Notes: generated from the sequence alone by a model not told the origin. A stretch of DNA of 64,000 nt from Sedimenticola thiotaurini (GCF_001007875.1 NZ_CP011412.1:1860001-1924000), one strand, 5' to 3'; shown: positions 29,945-40,794, numbered from the stretch's first letter. Translations and numbers: made by a program.

Positions 29945-30194
29945 CAAAAACTCCAATAAATTCAAACAATAAAAAAACCATGCCCAGCCAACAGGCTACG
30001 CAAGAAATGTGAATTCAGCTCTCTGAAACGACCGCATGCGAATCCCTGACCGGCAGTCGCCTGAAAAAAATCGCACCGTTAAACCGAATGGGTCCGAGAG
30101 AATCTGTTTTCTGTTTACAAAATCAGCGCTTAGTTTACCTTGCAGCGGGGGAAACAGGCAATTTATGATTCCAGCACCCCCAACCCGGGCCGCC

Positions 30195-32423
30195 TCAAAC
30201 AGCCCGCCTGGCCGACAATACATCGGGCAACTGGGCGATTTTGTCCAGCAGCCGACTGAGCTGTCGCATGTTGCCGATCTCAACAGTAAAACGCATATTG
30301 GCCTGGTCCATCTTGCGGTTCGACTGGGTATTCACTCCGAGCACATCCACCTCTTCATTGGTGAGGATAGCGGATATATCCCGCAACAACCCTTTGCGAT
30401 CAGTAGCGGTGATCTTGATATCCACCTGATAGGAACTGCTGCCCCCTTCACCCGCCCAGGCCACATCCACCAGCCGTTCCCGGTCACTCTCATCCAGGTG
30501 CGTAATCATGCCGCAGTCCCGGCGATGCACGGTGACTCCCCGGCCACGGGTGATAAAACCGAGGATGTCGTCATTGGGTACCGGCTTGCAACAGCGCGCT
30601 ATGTGGGTCATCAGGTCATCCACACCCTCAACGATCACTTCGCTGCGCCCGGCCTTCTTCGACTTGGAGGTCTTGCGATGTGGGGCTGGAGCCTGCTCGA
30701 CCTGGGTGCTTTTGCGGCTCGGCAGATCATGCGGAACGCCCATCCCCGCCACCTGGATAGGGGATACCTCACCCCGTCCAATGGCCGCCAGCACGTCATC
30801 ACTCTTCTTGAAATTGAACCGTTTTACCGCAGCGGACAGATCCGGCTTTGGCACGCCCAGCCGGGCAACTTCCCGTTCCAGGCTGATTTTGCCGGCGTGC
30901 AGATGCTGCTCATAATCCTGCTGTTTGAACCATTGCCGAACCCGGTTGCGCGCCCGACTGGTTTTCAGGTAGCCCAGGTGGGGGCTGAGCCAGTCGCGGC
31001 TCGGACCGCCCTCCTTGACAGTCAGAATCTCCACCAGCTGTCCACTCTCCAACGGCCGGGTAAGCGGACGGATCTTTCCATCGATCTTGGCGCCACGGCA
31101 GCGATGCCCCACGTCCGAGTGTATGGCGTAGGCAAAATCGACTGCCGTGGCACCCTTGGGCAGCTCTACCACCTTGCCCTGTGGGGTCAGGACGTAAATC
31201 TGCCGGGATTCAAATTCATTCTTCAGATTGTCGACAAAATCTTCCGAACCGGCCGGGTCATCCTTCACCTCAATCCAGTTGCGCATCAGGGAGATACGCC
31301 GTTCAAACTCCGCATCCCCTTTACTGCCACCCTCTTTATAGCGCCAGTGGGCAGCCACACCGAGTTCAGCATGTTCATGCATGTCGTGGGTACGGATCTG
31401 GATCTCCAGGGTCTTGTCTTCGGGACCAATCACCGCCGTATGAATGGACCGGTACATGTTCGCCTTGGGGGTTGCGATGTAATCGTCGAACTCACCCGGT
31501 ATGTGGCGCCACAACCCATGTACCACACCGATAGCGGCATAGCAGTCCGCCACACTGTCCACCAGCACCCGAACGGCCCGCAGATCGAATATCTGCTCGA
31601 ACGGCACCGACTTCCGCACCATCTTCTTCCAGATGCTGTAGATATGTTTCGGTCGCCCGGTGATCTCGGCATCAATATGCATTTCGGCGAACTTCGCCTC
31701 CAGAATATCGATCACCTGATCAATATACTCCTCCCGGTCCGTCCGCCGACCATCCAGCTTTTTGGCCAGGTCCTTGTAGGTATCCGGCTCCAGGTAGCGG
31801 AGACAGAGATCTTCCAATTCCCACTTTATCTGCCAGATACCGAGCCGGTTGGCCAGGGGGGCGTATATCTGCTGGGTTTCCCGCGCCTCCTTGACCCGCA
31901 TCGCTTCCGGCAGCGATTTGAGAATACGCATGGTGTGCAGCCGCTCCGCCAGCACAATCAGCACCACCCGGATGTCATCGGCAATACTGAGCAGCATGCG
32001 GCGCAGATTCTCCGTATGTGCCAACTCCTTGTCATGCTGACTGACAGCCCGATCCCGGGAGACGAAGCCGATGCGTGCCATGTCATGCACCATGCGGGCA
32101 ACAGCCGGGCCGAATTTCTTCTCCAGAACCTCCGGATTTACCTGGTCGCCAGGCAACACGTCATGCAGAATAGCGGCCGCCAGGGTTTCCCAGTCCAGAT
32201 CCATGCCGGCGAGAATTTCCGCCACGGCCAGAGCGTGGCGCAGGGTGGTTTCCCCGGTGACTTCAACACCCTCTCGATGGATCTCAAATGCCAGGTCACA
32301 CGCCTCGTGCAGCTTTTCCATCTCCTCTGCACTGCGTTTGACAGCCAGCCCCGCCAGCCATACCCGTATATCCCGTTCATCCAGCGCATTGCTTTCAGGA
32401 AGGTTGGTGGTAATGCTAACCAT
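30195..32423 (-). CDS. relA: (p)ppGpp synthetase RelA
   Basis: Ribosome-associated alarmone synthetase of the stringent response, 742 residues. Order: N-terminal pseudo-hydrolase, synthetase, TGS (VVELPKGATAVDFAYAIHSD), helical and zinc-finger region (ARCCKPVPNDDILGFITRGR), ACT (VDIKITATDRKGLLRDISAIL). The synthetase carries the acidic EFDD motif of monofunctional RelA, followed by ATPKANMYRSIHTAV. The hydrolase HD box reads HDVLPG instead of the HDxxED of SpoT/Rel, so ppGpp hydrolysis is probably lost (inference). About 250 bases separate it from ndk. Confidence 0.94.
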   Translation of the reverse strand: MVSITTNLPESNALDERDIRVWLAGLAVKRSAEEMEKLHEACDLAFEIHREGVEVTGETTLRHALAVAEILAGMDLDWETLAAAILHDVLPGDQVNPEVLEKKFGPAVARMVHDMARIGFVSRDRAVSQHDKELAHTENLRRMLLSIADDIRVVLIVLAERLHTMRILKSLPEAMRVKEARETQQIYAPLANRLGIWQIKWELEDLCLRYLEPDTYKDLAKKLDGRRTDREEYIDQVIDILEAKFAEMHIDAEITGRPKHIYSIWKKMVRKSVPFEQIFDLRAVRVLVDSVADCYAAIGVVHGLWRHIPGEFDDYIATPKANMYRSIHTAVIGPEDKTLEIQIRTHDMHEHAELGVAAHWRYKEGGSKGDAEFERRISLMRNWIEVKDDPAGSEDFVDNLKNEFESRQIYVLTPQGKVVELPKGATAVDFAYAIHSDVGHRCRGAKIDGKIRPLTRPLESGQLVEILTVKEGGPSRDWLSPHLGYLKTSRARNRVRQWFKQQDYEQHLHAGKISLEREVARLGVPKPDLSAAVKRFNFKKSDDVLAAIGRGEVSPIQVAGMGVPHDLPSRKSTQVEQAPAPHRKTSKSKKAGRSEVIVEGVDDLMTHIARCCKPVPNDDILGFITRGRGVTVHRRDCGMITHLDESDRERLVDVAWAGEGGSSSYQVDIKITATDRKGLLRDISAILTNEEVDVLGVNTQSNRKMDQANMRFTVEIGNMRQLSRLLDKIAQLPDVLSARRAV

Positions 32424-32815
32424 CTGAAGTCCTTATAAAAATATCTATCAAAGCCGTGCCAATCATGGTAAAGCCCCGTGCCTGAACATGCCGCCACAAC
32501 GCAATTTCATATTGGAAAACGGTCATCGAAATGGTCCTCTGTCCATGCGCGGGTATGGCTTGGCTTGAAATAACCACATGGGATTCCGGTGAAATCAGGG
32601 CGCATTATTCAGGAAAACGGAACCAATGCCAAACCGCCTCACCAGACCCCAGTTTGGCTTTACAGTCTGTAACAGACACGGGAAAAACCAACTGGTTCAC
32701 TGCTAAAACAGCCCCGTCAAACCACACGCCCGGCACTCTCGGAGAACCGCTGCTTTTCTGGATCGACTACTCAGTTATAAAACCATTAACCACAGGAATA
32801 AACAGGTAACACGGA
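32424..32815. other. Intergenic region, 392 bases
   Basis: Upstream of relA and downstream of the DUF1015 gene. It should contain the relA promoter. No convincing gene, RNA or strong hairpin is seen; a 92-codon plus-strand frame at 32531-32809 lacks a ribosome site and any recognisable fold. Confidence 0.45.
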
Positions 32816-34057
32816 TCATTCAAGCAGGTGGCTGACCAGTCCGTCTGCCAGTTTCGGCTCAAACCAGGTGGACTTTGGCGGCATGATCTGGCCTGCGTCG
32901 GCAACCGCCATCAACCCATTCATGCTGGTGGGATAAAGGGCAAACGCAACCGCCCATTCGCCACTGTCGACCCGCTGCTCCAGCGCCTTGAGCCCCCGGA
33001 TACCACCGACAAAATCGATCCGGCTGTCGGTCCGTTGATCGGAAATTCCCAGCACCGGCTCCAGTATTTCATGGCTCAGCAGGCTCACATCCAGACTCGC
33101 CACCGGATCCAGGGACGGTATGCGGGATTCCGGCAGTACCAGTCGATACCAGCTGCCATCCAGGTACATACCAAAATGTCCCGTCTGCTCCGGTTTGACC
33201 GGTTCGTCCACGGACTCTACCTGGAAACGCTCACCTATCGCCTGAAGAAACTGGCTTACGGTCATCCCATTTAAGTCCCGGACCACTCGATTGTAGTCCA
33301 GAATCTGGGTCTGCTTATGGGGGAAAATCACCGACAGAAAATAGTTATAGGGTTCATTACCCGTATGCTGCGGGTTGGCCAGCTTCCGTTGTGCCGCTAC
33401 CCGGGATGCCGCTGCTGAGCGATGGTGCCCGTCAGCGATATACAGGGCCGGCAGTTCATCGAACAGCAGGGTCAGCGCGGTAATGCGTGTCCTGTCTGAC
33501 AACACCCATATCTGGTGTCTTACCGAATCGCTGGCGGTCACGTCCATGGCCGGCTCGCCCTCGGCCGCCCCCCTGAGCAGATCATCGATCCGTTCATCGC
33601 TGGGATAGACCAGAAATACCGGACCGGTCTGTGCGTTCAGAGCAGATATCTGCTTGACCCGATCCAGCTCCTTGTCCGGGCGGGTCAGTTCATGCCGCTT
33701 GATCCGGCCACTGTCATAGGCGTCCACGGAAGCCGCCGCCACCACACCCAGCTGCGTATGGGCACCCATGGTGAGTCGATAGACGTAGTAACAGTCACGA
33801 CTGTCGGTGGTAAGTACGCCTTCACGCCGCATGGCGGCCAGATTTTCCGCCGCTTTGGCGTAAACTTCCGGGGCATGGGGGTCGATACCGGCAGGCAGGT
33901 CTACTTCAGGACGGGAGATATGCAGGAAACTCCAGGGTCGGTTTTTCACCATCTCCCTGGCTTCCGCCTCACTCAGTACATCATAGGGCGGAGCGGCAAC
34001 ATCCTCGGCACGCCCGTCGGCGGGCCGGAGCCCGGGGAACGCTCTGATCAGCGACAT
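32816..34057 (-). CDS. DUF1015 family protein
   Basis: 413-residue cytosolic protein with the DUF1015 signature: LIRAFPGLRPADGRAEDVAA, PPYDVLSEAEAREMVKNRPW, YIADGHHRSAAASRVAAQRK and FLSVIFPHKQTQILDYNRVV. The conserved ADGHHR motif resembles a nucleotide- or substrate-binding site, and related proteins in other bacteria sit near serine metabolism genes, but no activity is established. The ATG at 34057 follows GAGGA. It lies downstream of the ISC operon on the same strand with a 139-base gap. Confidence 0.88.
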   Translation of the reverse strand: MSLIRAFPGLRPADGRAEDVAAPPYDVLSEAEAREMVKNRPWSFLHISRPEVDLPAGIDPHAPEVYAKAAENLAAMRREGVLTTDSRDCYYVYRLTMGAHTQLGVVAAASVDAYDSGRIKRHELTRPDKELDRVKQISALNAQTGPVFLVYPSDERIDDLLRGAAEGEPAMDVTASDSVRHQIWVLSDRTRITALTLLFDELPALYIADGHHRSAAASRVAAQRKLANPQHTGNEPYNYFLSVIFPHKQTQILDYNRVVRDLNGMTVSQFLQAIGERFQVESVDEPVKPEQTGHFGMYLDGSWYRLVLPESRIPSLDPVASLDVSLLSHEILEPVLGISDQRTDSRIDFVGGIRGLKALEQRVDSGEWAVAFALYPTSMNGLMAVADAGQIMPPKSTWFEPKLADGLVSHLLE

Positions 34058-34196
34058 AATTGTCCTCAAAGAATACGCATGGAACGGCAGCCCGATTCAG
34101 CGCGCATTGTTCCAAAGCGTTCCCCTGCTGTCCAGACAGAAAGGTTTATCACGACATTAAATCAGAAGAACGCTGATCGTTCCGTCTGATCCCGGG

Positions 34197-34397
34197 TTAT
34201 TCCCGCTCTTCGATCCAGGCCATCTGGATCGCTTCCAGAATCCGCTCACCGGTACGCTGCGGATCATCATCAAAATCCGGCAGCTCCATGACCCAGCGAT
34301 TCAGGTCCACGAAGTTGACATGATTAGGGTCAACATCGGGATATGTCTCATCCAGTTCGATCGCTATATCGAGCGTATCGGTCCATTTCAAACCCAT
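34197..34397 (-). CDS. iscX: Fe-S assembly protein IscX
   Basis: 66-residue acidic protein that binds IscS and modulates Fe-S cluster assembly. It matches IscX along its length: LKWTDTLDIAIELDETYPDV, FVDLNRWVMELPDF and ERILEAIQMAWIEE. It is the last gene of the ISC operon, 12 bases after fdx. Confidence 0.95.
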   Translation of the reverse strand: MGLKWTDTLDIAIELDETYPDVDPNHVNFVDLNRWVMELPDFDDDPQRTGERILEAIQMAWIEERE

Positions 34398-34409
34398 AAC
34401 TGTTCACCC

Positions 34410-34748
34410 TCAGTGGTTTTCAGAGACCATGTTGATAGTGTATTTGGGTATCTCGATCACCAGATCCTTATCACCCACGATCGCCTGACAACTGAGCCGG
34501 GAGTCCGGCTCCAGGCCCCAGGCCTTGTCCAGCATGTCTTCCTCCACCTCGTCGGCCTCATTCAGTGAATCGCCCCCTTCGCGGAGGATCACATGGCAGG
34601 TGGTGCAGGCACAGGATTTCTCGCAGGCGTGCTCTATCTCTATGCCATTCTGATTGGCGGCATCGCATATTGAGATGCCCGGCTCCACCTCGATCACCGC
34701 CCCTTCCGGGCAGATCTCTTCATGGGGAAGAAAAATTAGTTGCGTCAT
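34410..34748 (-). CDS. fdx: ISC-type [2Fe-2S] ferredoxin
   Basis: 112-residue adrenodoxin-type ferredoxin that supplies electrons for Fe-S assembly. Cluster ligands are visible in CEKSCACTTCHVI (C-x5-C-x2-C) and a distal LSCQ. The ATG at 34748 gives the usual MTQLIFLPHEE start. It lies 24 bases after hscA. Confidence 0.96.
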   Translation of the reverse strand: MTQLIFLPHEEICPEGAVIEVEPGISICDAANQNGIEIEHACEKSCACTTCHVILREGGDSLNEADEVEEDMLDKAWGLEPDSRLSCQAIVGDKDLVIEIPKYTINMVSENH

Positions 34749-34772
34749 GATCAATCCTGATGGCTACTTCGG

Positions 34773-36644
34773 TTATTCGAATTCTTCAACACTGTGGCCT
34801 GACATGGCCTTGCGCACACTGGCGTTCATACGCCGTTCCACATAAAACTCGCAGGTTTTTTCCAGCGCCTCCACGGCCGCTTTGATCGCCCCGTAATCGC
34901 CATTCCGATTGGTCTCCGCCAGGGTCTGCAGAGCAGACTCCACCGTGCCCCGCTCATCGGCGCTCAACAGTGCATCGCCGTCATCCGCCAGGGCGGCGGT
35001 TAACGCCTCAATCACCCGCTCCGCCTCAACCTGCTGCTCCCGCAGCTTGCGCGCCTCCATATCCTCTTTGGCGTGGTCGAAGGATTCCCGCAGCATCGAC
35101 TCGATTTCCCCATCAGTCAATCCATAGGAGGGTTTGACCTCAACACTGGCCTTCACGCCACTGCTCTGCTCCTGGGCTTCGACACTGAGCAGACCATCCG
35201 CATCCACTGAAAAGGTCACCCGGATGCGGGCCGCACCGGCCACCATGGGGGGAATCCCGCGCAACTCGAAACGGGCCAGCGACCGGTTATCCGCCACCAG
35301 TTCCCGCTCACCCTGCAGCACATGTACGGCCATGGCGGTCTGACCATCCTTGAAAGTGGTGAACTCCTGGGCCCGGGCTACCGGAATGGTGGTGTTTCGG
35401 GGAATCAGTTTCTCCACCAGGCCACCCATGGTCTCGATACCGAGCGAAAGCGGATTGACATCCAGCAACAACATCTCGTTATCGGATTTATTACCCACCA
35501 GAATATCGGCCTGGATTGCGGCACCGATCGCCACTACCCGGTCAGGATCAATATCAACCAGCGGTTCGGTACGGAAAAACTCCCCCACCAGTTCCCGCAC
35601 CCGCGGCACCCGGGTGGAACCTCCCACCATCACCACATCCTCGATATCCTCGGGCTTCAGACCGGCGTCACGCAATGCCCGACGACAAGGGCCCAGGGTT
35701 TTACGGATCAGGGGGTCAACCAGACTGTTGAACTGCTCCAGACTCAACTCACCCTGCCAACGGGTACCGTCAGCCAGGGCAACCGTAATCGGCGCACTGT
35801 CGGCCTCGGTGAGCTGCTCTTTCGCCCGGCAGGCGACCTGCAGCAACTGGCGCAGGACAGAACGATCCGCATCCCGGTCAATACCGGCCTGGGCCATGAT
35901 CCACTCGGCGACCGCATGATCCAGATCATCACCGCCAAGTGCGGAATCACCGCCCGTGGAGAGGACTTCAAACACGCCCTTATTGAGACGCAGGATGGAG
36001 ATATCGAATGTACCGCCACCCAGGTCATAAATCGCATGCACACCATCGGAGCCGGTATCCAGGCCATAGGCAACCGCTGCGGCAGTGGGCTCATTCAGCA
36101 GCCGCAGGACCTTGAGGCCGGCGATGGTCGCCGCATCCTTGGTGGCCTGGCGCTGGGCATCATCAAAATAGGCAGGGACAGTAATAACGATCCCCTCCAA
36201 CTCGCCACCCAACGACTGTTCCGCCCGTTTGACCAGGGCCTTCAGAATCTCCGCCGAAACCTCCACTGAACTGACATCACCCCGTACTGTGTGGATGCGG
36301 GGAACGGCAGCATCACCGGACAGGAACTGATAAGGCAGCTCATTCCCGAGTGACTTCAGATCCTCGACGCCGCGACCGATCAGTCGCTTGACAGAAATAA
36401 TGGTATTCAGGGGATCGCTGGCAGCCATCTGCTTGGCGTGCTCACCCACTTCGATACCGGTCTTGGTGTAACGCACCACGGAGGGGAGCAGGTGCTCGCC
36501 CGCCTCATCCGGCAGGGTAACCGCTTTTCCACTGCGCACAGCAGCAACCAGGGAATTAGTGGTCCCCAGATCAATTCCCGCCGCCAACCGATGCTGGTGG
36601 GGTGCGGCGGACTGTCCGGGTTCAGAGAGTTGCAGTAAGGCCAT
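34773..36644 (-). CDS. hscA: Fe-S assembly chaperone HscA
   Basis: Hsp70-type chaperone that releases clusters from IscU. The 623-residue protein has the ATPase domain with [32 protein letters not shown]-type motif (here [17 protein letters not shown]) and [14 protein letters not shown], then substrate-binding and helical-lid domains ending [15 protein letters not shown]. Shorter than DnaK and with an N-terminal extension, as expected for HscA. It lies 15 bases after hscB. Confidence 0.97.
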   Translation of the reverse strand: MALLQLSEPGQSAAPHQHRLAAGIDLGTTNSLVAAVRSGKAVTLPDEAGEHLLPSVVRYTKTGIEVGEHAKQMAASDPLNTIISVKRLIGRGVEDLKSLGNELPYQFLSGDAAVPRIHTVRGDVSSVEVSAEILKALVKRAEQSLGGELEGIVITVPAYFDDAQRQATKDAATIAGLKVLRLLNEPTAAAVAYGLDTGSDGVHAIYDLGGGTFDISILRLNKGVFEVLSTGGDSALGGDDLDHAVAEWIMAQAGIDRDADRSVLRQLLQVACRAKEQLTEADSAPITVALADGTRWQGELSLEQFNSLVDPLIRKTLGPCRRALRDAGLKPEDIEDVVMVGGSTRVPRVRELVGEFFRTEPLVDIDPDRVVAIGAAIQADILVGNKSDNEMLLLDVNPLSLGIETMGGLVEKLIPRNTTIPVARAQEFTTFKDGQTAMAVHVLQGERELVADNRSLARFELRGIPPMVAGAARIRVTFSVDADGLLSVEAQEQSSGVKASVEVKPSYGLTDGEIESMLRESFDHAKEDMEARKLREQQVEAERVIEALTAALADDGDALLSADERGTVESALQTLAETNRNGDYGAIKAAVEALEKTCEFYVERRMNASVRKAMSGHSVEEFE

Positions 36645-36659
36645 AATCGGGGCGACTCA

Positions 36660-37205
36660 TCACAGGGCGTCATCCAGCTCGGCTTCGAGGGATTCAGCAT
36701 CATTACCAAGTTTTTTCAGAAATTGCATCTTGAGCAGATTCTCTTTGGCCGCCTCAAGCTGCTCCGGCGTCGACCCCTTGAACTGGACCGCCATCTCATC
36801 AACCAGCACATCGATACGCTGCTGTATGTCAGCCATGAAATCGGCGATCACCGCGTAGGGGTCCGGTTTATTGGGCGCCTCTTCCAGCGTTTCCCGAAGT
36901 TCCATCTGCTCCATGAGGAACAGGGTATCCCGGGTGGTCTCCTGGCCATTACCCATATCCACACCTTTCAGATCAAGCAGATAACGGGCGCGCCGGACCG
37001 GATCCTTCAGTGTCTCGTAGGCCTCATTAATATGCACCGCCCCCTGCATTGAAATGCGGCGCTCCTGTTCAGTTGAGTTGGCGAACCGGTCTGGATGAAC
37101 TGCTTTCTGTAACTCACGATAATGAGTTGAAAGGTGATCAGCGTCTACTATGTAATCCACCGGCAAACCAAACAACTCAAAGTAGTTCTTCGAGAAATCC
37201 AGCAT
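36660..37205 (-). CDS. hscB: Co-chaperone HscB
   Basis: J-protein partner of HscA that delivers IscU. The 181-residue protein has an N-terminal J domain with the HPD tripeptide (LQKAVHPDRFANSTEQERR) and a C-terminal three-helix IscU-binding domain (ELRETLEEAPNKPDPYAVI). Standard length, ISC operon position. Confidence 0.96.
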   Translation of the reverse strand: MLDFSKNYFELFGLPVDYIVDADHLSTHYRELQKAVHPDRFANSTEQERRISMQGAVHINEAYETLKDPVRRARYLLDLKGVDMGNGQETTRDTLFLMEQMELRETLEEAPNKPDPYAVIADFMADIQQRIDVLVDEMAVQFKGSTPEQLEAAKENLLKMQFLKKLGNDAESLEAELDDAL

Positions 37206-37264
37206 CGCTTTCTATTTACAGTTGTTGGGTAACGGGGGCTCTGCGGCGGCCCCCAAATGACCGG

Positions 37265-37588
37265 TCAGACGTTGAAGCTTTCGCCACAACCGCAAGCGTC
37301 CTTGACATTGGGGTTATTAAATTTAAACCCTTCGTTGAGTCCCTCTTTGGTGTAGTCCAGTTCCGTACCATCCAGATAGAGCAGGCTCTTCGGATCGACC
37401 AGCACCTTGACTCCGTGCTGTTCAAAAATCTGGTCATCCGCTTCACTGTCGTCTGCAAACTCCAGCACATAGGCCATGCCGGAGCAACCGGAGGTGCGTA
37501 CACCCAGCCTGATACCCAGACCGGACCCGCGGTTCTCCAGATAGTTACGTACGTGCCTGGCGGCCGCTTCAGTAATGGTAATACTCAT
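37265..37588 (-). CDS. iscA: A-type Fe-S carrier IscA
   Basis: 107-residue A-type carrier. Three conserved cysteines are present: [14 protein letters not shown] and the C-terminal CGCGESFNV. It begins [16 protein letters not shown] as in IscA. It lies between iscU and hscB in the usual order. Confidence 0.97.
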   Translation of the reverse strand: MSITITEAAARHVRNYLENRGSGLGIRLGVRTSGCSGMAYVLEFADDSEADDQIFEQHGVKVLVDPKSLLYLDGTELDYTKEGLNEGFKFNNPNVKDACGCGESFNV

Positions 37589-37659
37589 ATCGTCTCACTC
37601 CGGGATCCAGCACGGCCCCGATCCACATCAACATCAGAGGCAATATAATGCCGGATCAG

Positions 37660-38046
37660 CTACTCTTTTGCATTCTTGGCGGCGTAATCCTGCACGGCAG
37701 CCTTGATAGCATCTTCCGCCAGCACCGAACAGTGTACTTTCACCGGCGGTAGCGCCAACTCTTCGGCAATCTGGGTGTTCTTGATCTGTTGGGCCTCTTC
37801 CAGGGTCTTGCCCTTGACCCATTCGGTCAACAGGCTGCTGGAAGCAATAGCCGAACCACAGCCGTAGGTTTTGAACTTGGCGTCTTCGATCACACCCTGT
37901 TCGTTGACCTGAATCTGCAACCGCATCACGTCACCGCAAGCAGGTGCCCCGACCATCCCGGTACCAACATTCTTGGCATCCTTATCCATCACACCCACAT
38001 TGCGGGGGTTCTCATAATGATCCAAGACCTTCTCACTGTATGACAT
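37660..38046 (-). CDS. iscU: Fe-S scaffold IscU
   Basis: Scaffold on which clusters are built. The 128-residue protein has three ligand cysteines (APACGDVM, TYGCGSAIASSS, KVHCSVLAEDAI), the conserved Asp (GAPACGD) and the HscA recognition motif LPPVK. Length is standard. Confidence 0.98.
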   Translation of the reverse strand: MSYSEKVLDHYENPRNVGVMDKDAKNVGTGMVGAPACGDVMRLQIQVNEQGVIEDAKFKTYGCGSAIASSSLLTEWVKGKTLEEAQQIKNTQIAEELALPPVKVHCSVLAEDAIKAAVQDYAAKNAKE

Positions 38047-38148
38047 ACTCGATTCTCCGGATTCAATGCCCGGCCCGATTCAGGCCGGTAACATACGAAA
38101 GCTGTAAATTAAACTGACCTTGTTATCTGTTGAGACAGCGGCGTACTG

Positions 38149-39363
38149 CTAATGTGCTGCCCACTGGACTGAATTCAGGTCAACTCCTTCCTTGAACATA
38201 TCCCACAATGGTGAGAGTTCGCGCAGGCGGTTAACCTGCTGACTGATCAGGCTGATCACGTAGTCGATCTCTTCCGCCGTGGTGAAACGACCAATCGTGA
38301 ATCGGATGGAGCTGTGTGCCAGTTCGTCCGGTCGCCCCAGGGCTCGCAGCACGTAGCTGGGCTCCAGGCTGGCCGAGGTACAGGCCGAACCGGACGAAAC
38401 GGCAATATCCTTCAGAGCCATGATCAGGGACTCACCCTCGACATAGGCGAAACTGACATTCAGGTTGCCGGCCACGCGACGCTCCAGGTCACCATTGAGA
38501 TAGATCTCGTCCATCTCCTTGATGCCATTCCAGAGCCGGTCGCGCAACTGGATAATACGTTCGTTCTCCTGCGCCATCTCTTCTTTGGCAAGACGGAAGG
38601 CCTCTCCCATACCGACAATCTGGTGAGTTGCCAGGGTGCCGGAGCGCATACCCCGCTCATGGCCGCCGCCGTGCATCTGGGCTTCGATACGTACCCGTGG
38701 CTTACGCCGCACATACAGCGCCCCAATACCCTTCGGCCCATACACCTTGTGCGCAGAGAGCGACAACAGGTCGACCTTCATGCGCTCCATATCCAGCGGC
38801 ACTTTGCCGGCACTCTGGGCGGCATCCACATGAAGCAGGATCTTGCGAGGCCGGGTCATTTCGCCGATCGCCTCGATATCCTGGATCACACCGATTTCAT
38901 TGTTCACATGCATGATGGAGACCAGAATGGTGTCATCGCGCATCGCGGCTTCGAGCTTACCCAGATCAATCAAGCCATTGGGCTCCGGGTCAAGATAGGT
39001 TACTTCAAACCCTTCCCGTTCCAGTTGACGACAGGTATCCAGGACCGCCTTGTGTTCAGTCTTGCTGGTGATGATATGTTTACCCTGCTTCTGGTAGAAG
39101 TGGGCAGCACCTTTGATGGCCAGGTTATCCGATTCCGTCGCACCGGATGTCCAGACGATCTCCTTCGGATCGGCATTCAGCAGGGCAGCAACGTCACACC
39201 TCGCCTGCTCTACCGCATCATCTGCCGCCCAACCAAAGGTATGGGACCGGGACGCAGGGTTGCCGAACACACCATCCGGCGTCAGATACTGGCACATTTT
39301 CTCCGCAACCCGCGGATCAACAGGCGTGGTTGCCGAGTAGTCCATATAGATGGGTAATTTCAT
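38149..39363 (-). CDS. iscS: Cysteine desulfurase IscS
   Basis: PLP enzyme providing sulfur from cysteine for Fe-S clusters, tRNA thiolation and cofactors. The 404-residue protein has the PLP lysine in [18 protein letters not shown] and the sulfur-carrying Cys in [20 protein letters not shown]. The third of three consecutive start codons (39363) is chosen because GGAG then lies at five bases and the protein matches the 404-residue E. coli length. It lies 28 bases after iscR. Confidence 0.97.
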   Translation of the reverse strand: MKLPIYMDYSATTPVDPRVAEKMCQYLTPDGVFGNPASRSHTFGWAADDAVEQARCDVAALLNADPKEIVWTSGATESDNLAIKGAAHFYQKQGKHIITSKTEHKAVLDTCRQLEREGFEVTYLDPEPNGLIDLGKLEAAMRDDTILVSIMHVNNEIGVIQDIEAIGEMTRPRKILLHVDAAQSAGKVPLDMERMKVDLLSLSAHKVYGPKGIGALYVRRKPRVRIEAQMHGGGHERGMRSGTLATHQIVGMGEAFRLAKEEMAQENERIIQLRDRLWNGIKEMDEIYLNGDLERRVAGNLNVSFAYVEGESLIMALKDIAVSSGSACTSASLEPSYVLRALGRPDELAHSSIRFTIGRFTTAEEIDYVISLISQQVNRLRELSPLWDMFKEGVDLNSVQWAAH

Positions 39364-39391
39364 CATCACTCCAAAATGTTATTGGTAAATA

Positions 39392-39910
39392 TCAGGCTCT
39401 CACGCCCGTACCCACCACGGTGGATCCGAACTTTACATCTGCTGACGAGGCAGCCTTATCAACGGTCTCGGTCAACTCTTTATCCTGGCGCTGGGCCACC
39501 TGCTTAACCCCACGCCTCTCCATCAGATCATGCAGACTGATCCGATTAAGATAATCATAAATCTGATCACTGAGATCGTGCCAGAGATCGTGGGTCAGAC
39601 AACGCTCATTGTCCTGGCAGTTATGGTTACCACCACAGCGGGTGGTATCGACTTTCTCATCCACAGCGGTAATCACCGAAGCGATAAATATCTCATCCGC
39701 TTCCTTACCCAGCACATAACCGCCGCCCGGACCGCGAACACTGGCCACCAGCAGTTTTTTCCGTAGTCGAGAGAACAGCTGCTCGAGGTACGAGAGGGAG
39801 ATTCCTTGCCGCTCAGCAATATCCGCCAGGGTAATTGGCCCCTGCCCTTGATGAAAGGCCAGATCCAGCATGGCGGTTACTGCATAACGTCCTTTAGTAG
39901 TTAACCTCAC
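39392..39910 (-). CDS. iscR: Fe-S cluster regulator IscR
   Basis: Rrf2-family repressor that senses Fe-S status. The 172-residue protein has a winged helix ([40 protein letters not shown]) and the three-Cys cluster motif [16 protein letters not shown]. The start is GTG, preceded by AGGAGAGCTGCT. It is the first gene of iscRSUA-hscBA-fdx-iscX. A type 1 IscR-like site overlaps its promoter, fitting autorepression. Confidence 0.97.
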   Translation of the reverse strand: MRLTTKGRYAVTAMLDLAFHQGQGPITLADIAERQGISLSYLEQLFSRLRKKLLVASVRGPGGGYVLGKEADEIFIASVITAVDEKVDTTRCGGNHNCQDNERCLTHDLWHDLSDQIYDYLNRISLHDLMERRGVKQVAQRQDKELTETVDKAASSADVKFGSTVVGTGVRA

Positions 39911-39940
39911 AGCAGCTCTCCTAAAATATTGGATGACGCT

Positions 39941-39969
39941 AATATATAATACTTGAGTGATTTGATCAA
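39941..39969 (-). promoter_or_regulatory. iscR promoter
   Basis: Minus-strand -35 TTGATC and -10 TATATT with an exact 17-base spacer, about 30 bases before the iscR start codon. The -35 lies inside the predicted IscR site. Confidence 0.65.
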
Positions 39970-39973
39970 CTAT
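39949..39973. promoter_or_regulatory. Predicted IscR type 1 binding site (iscR promoter)
   Basis: A 25-base imperfect palindrome beginning ATACTTGA and ending TCAACTAT. By my comparison 22 of 25 positions fit the E. coli IscR type 1 consensus (recalled from the literature). It covers the -35 element and spacer of the iscR promoter, where apo/holo-dependent repression is known in E. coli. It also overlaps the last codons of cysE. Confidence 0.65.
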
Positions 39974-40794
39974 TCTGGACTATTACTTTCCTTGGCATGC
40001 TCTGCCCGAGGCGAATCCTCAGTACCTTGAATTTTAAGCAATTCTTCAGCTGTGGAGGCAATCTCGCAGGAATCAATTTCGGGCACTTCGAGATCCGGCT
40101 GCTCCTCGCTGACACGCCGCAGGATTTCGCACATGGTCTGCATGCGCTGATCCATAACATGAATATGGTCGAGCATGCAGTTGATGGCATGAGCCACCGG
40201 ATCAGGGGCGTCAGCGGTCGCCCCGTAGGCATCAAACCCCATCTTTTCCGCCGTTGCAGAGCGCCTGGACAGCGCCTCGGAAGAGGCCTCGACCAGACGC
40301 GCCGGAACACCGACCACGGTAGTGCCGGCCGGTACCGACTTCAGAACAACCGCATTCGAACCGATTCTGGCGTCATCCCCGATGTCGATCGGCCCCAGCA
40401 CCTTGGCACCGGCACCCACCACCACGTTATTGCCCAACGTCGGATGTCGCTTTCCCTTCTGCCAACTGGTCCCCCCCAATGTCACGCCATGGTAGAGGGT
40501 ACAATCGTCCCCGATCACCGCCGTCTCACCAATAACCACACCCATGCCATGATCAATAAAGAAACGACGCCCGATGGTGGCACCGGGATGGATCTCAATA
40601 CCGGTAATCCAGCGAGCAAAAGTTGACAACAACCTGGCCAGCCAGCAGAGCCCGATATTCCATAACCAGTGATTGACCCGGTAGAGCAGTAATGCGTGCA
40701 GACCCGGATAGGTGGTCAATACTTCAAAAGCATTGCGCGCCGCGGGGTCACGCTCAAACACACTGGCCATATCTTCTTTGAGACGGGTGAACAT
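39970..40794 (-). CDS. cysE: Serine O-acetyltransferase
   Basis: Makes O-acetylserine from serine and acetyl-CoA, the first step of cysteine synthesis. The 274-residue protein has an N-terminal helical region, then left-handed beta-helix hexapeptide repeats ([40 protein letters not shown]) with the catalytic His region in [11 protein letters not shown]-terminal tail of about 80 residues is longer than in short CysE forms. It is immediately upstream of iscR, the cysteine-consuming Fe-S pathway. Confidence 0.95.
   Translation of the reverse strand: MFTRLKEDMASVFERDPAARNAFEVLTTYPGLHALLLYRVNHWLWNIGLCWLARLLSTFARWITGIEIHPGATIGRRFFIDHGMGVVIGETAVIGDDCTLYHGVTLGGTSWQKGKRHPTLGNNVVVGAGAKVLGPIDIGDDARIGSNAVVLKSVPAGTTVVGVPARLVEASSEALSRRSATAEKMGFDAYGATADAPDPVAHAINCMLDHIHVMDQRMQTMCEILRRVSEEQPDLEVPEIDSCEIASTAEELLKIQGTEDSPRAEHAKESNSPE

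Noticed and set aside
30195-32423. Bifunctional Rel/SpoT call
   Set aside because: The synthetase carries EFDD rather than RxKD, and the hydrolase HDxxED motif is broken, so monofunctional RelA fits better.
30036-32438. Very long open frame (about 800 codons) on the plus strand
   Set aside because: It is antisense to relA, which has full-length domain matches. It shows no ribosome site, recognisable fold or fitting neighbours; it is a frame shadow of GC-biased codons.
32531-32809. 92-codon frame upstream of relA
   Set aside because: No ribosome site, no recognisable domain and unusual composition.
38314-39357. 347-codon plus-strand frame
   Set aside because: Antisense to iscS, with no recognisable motifs.
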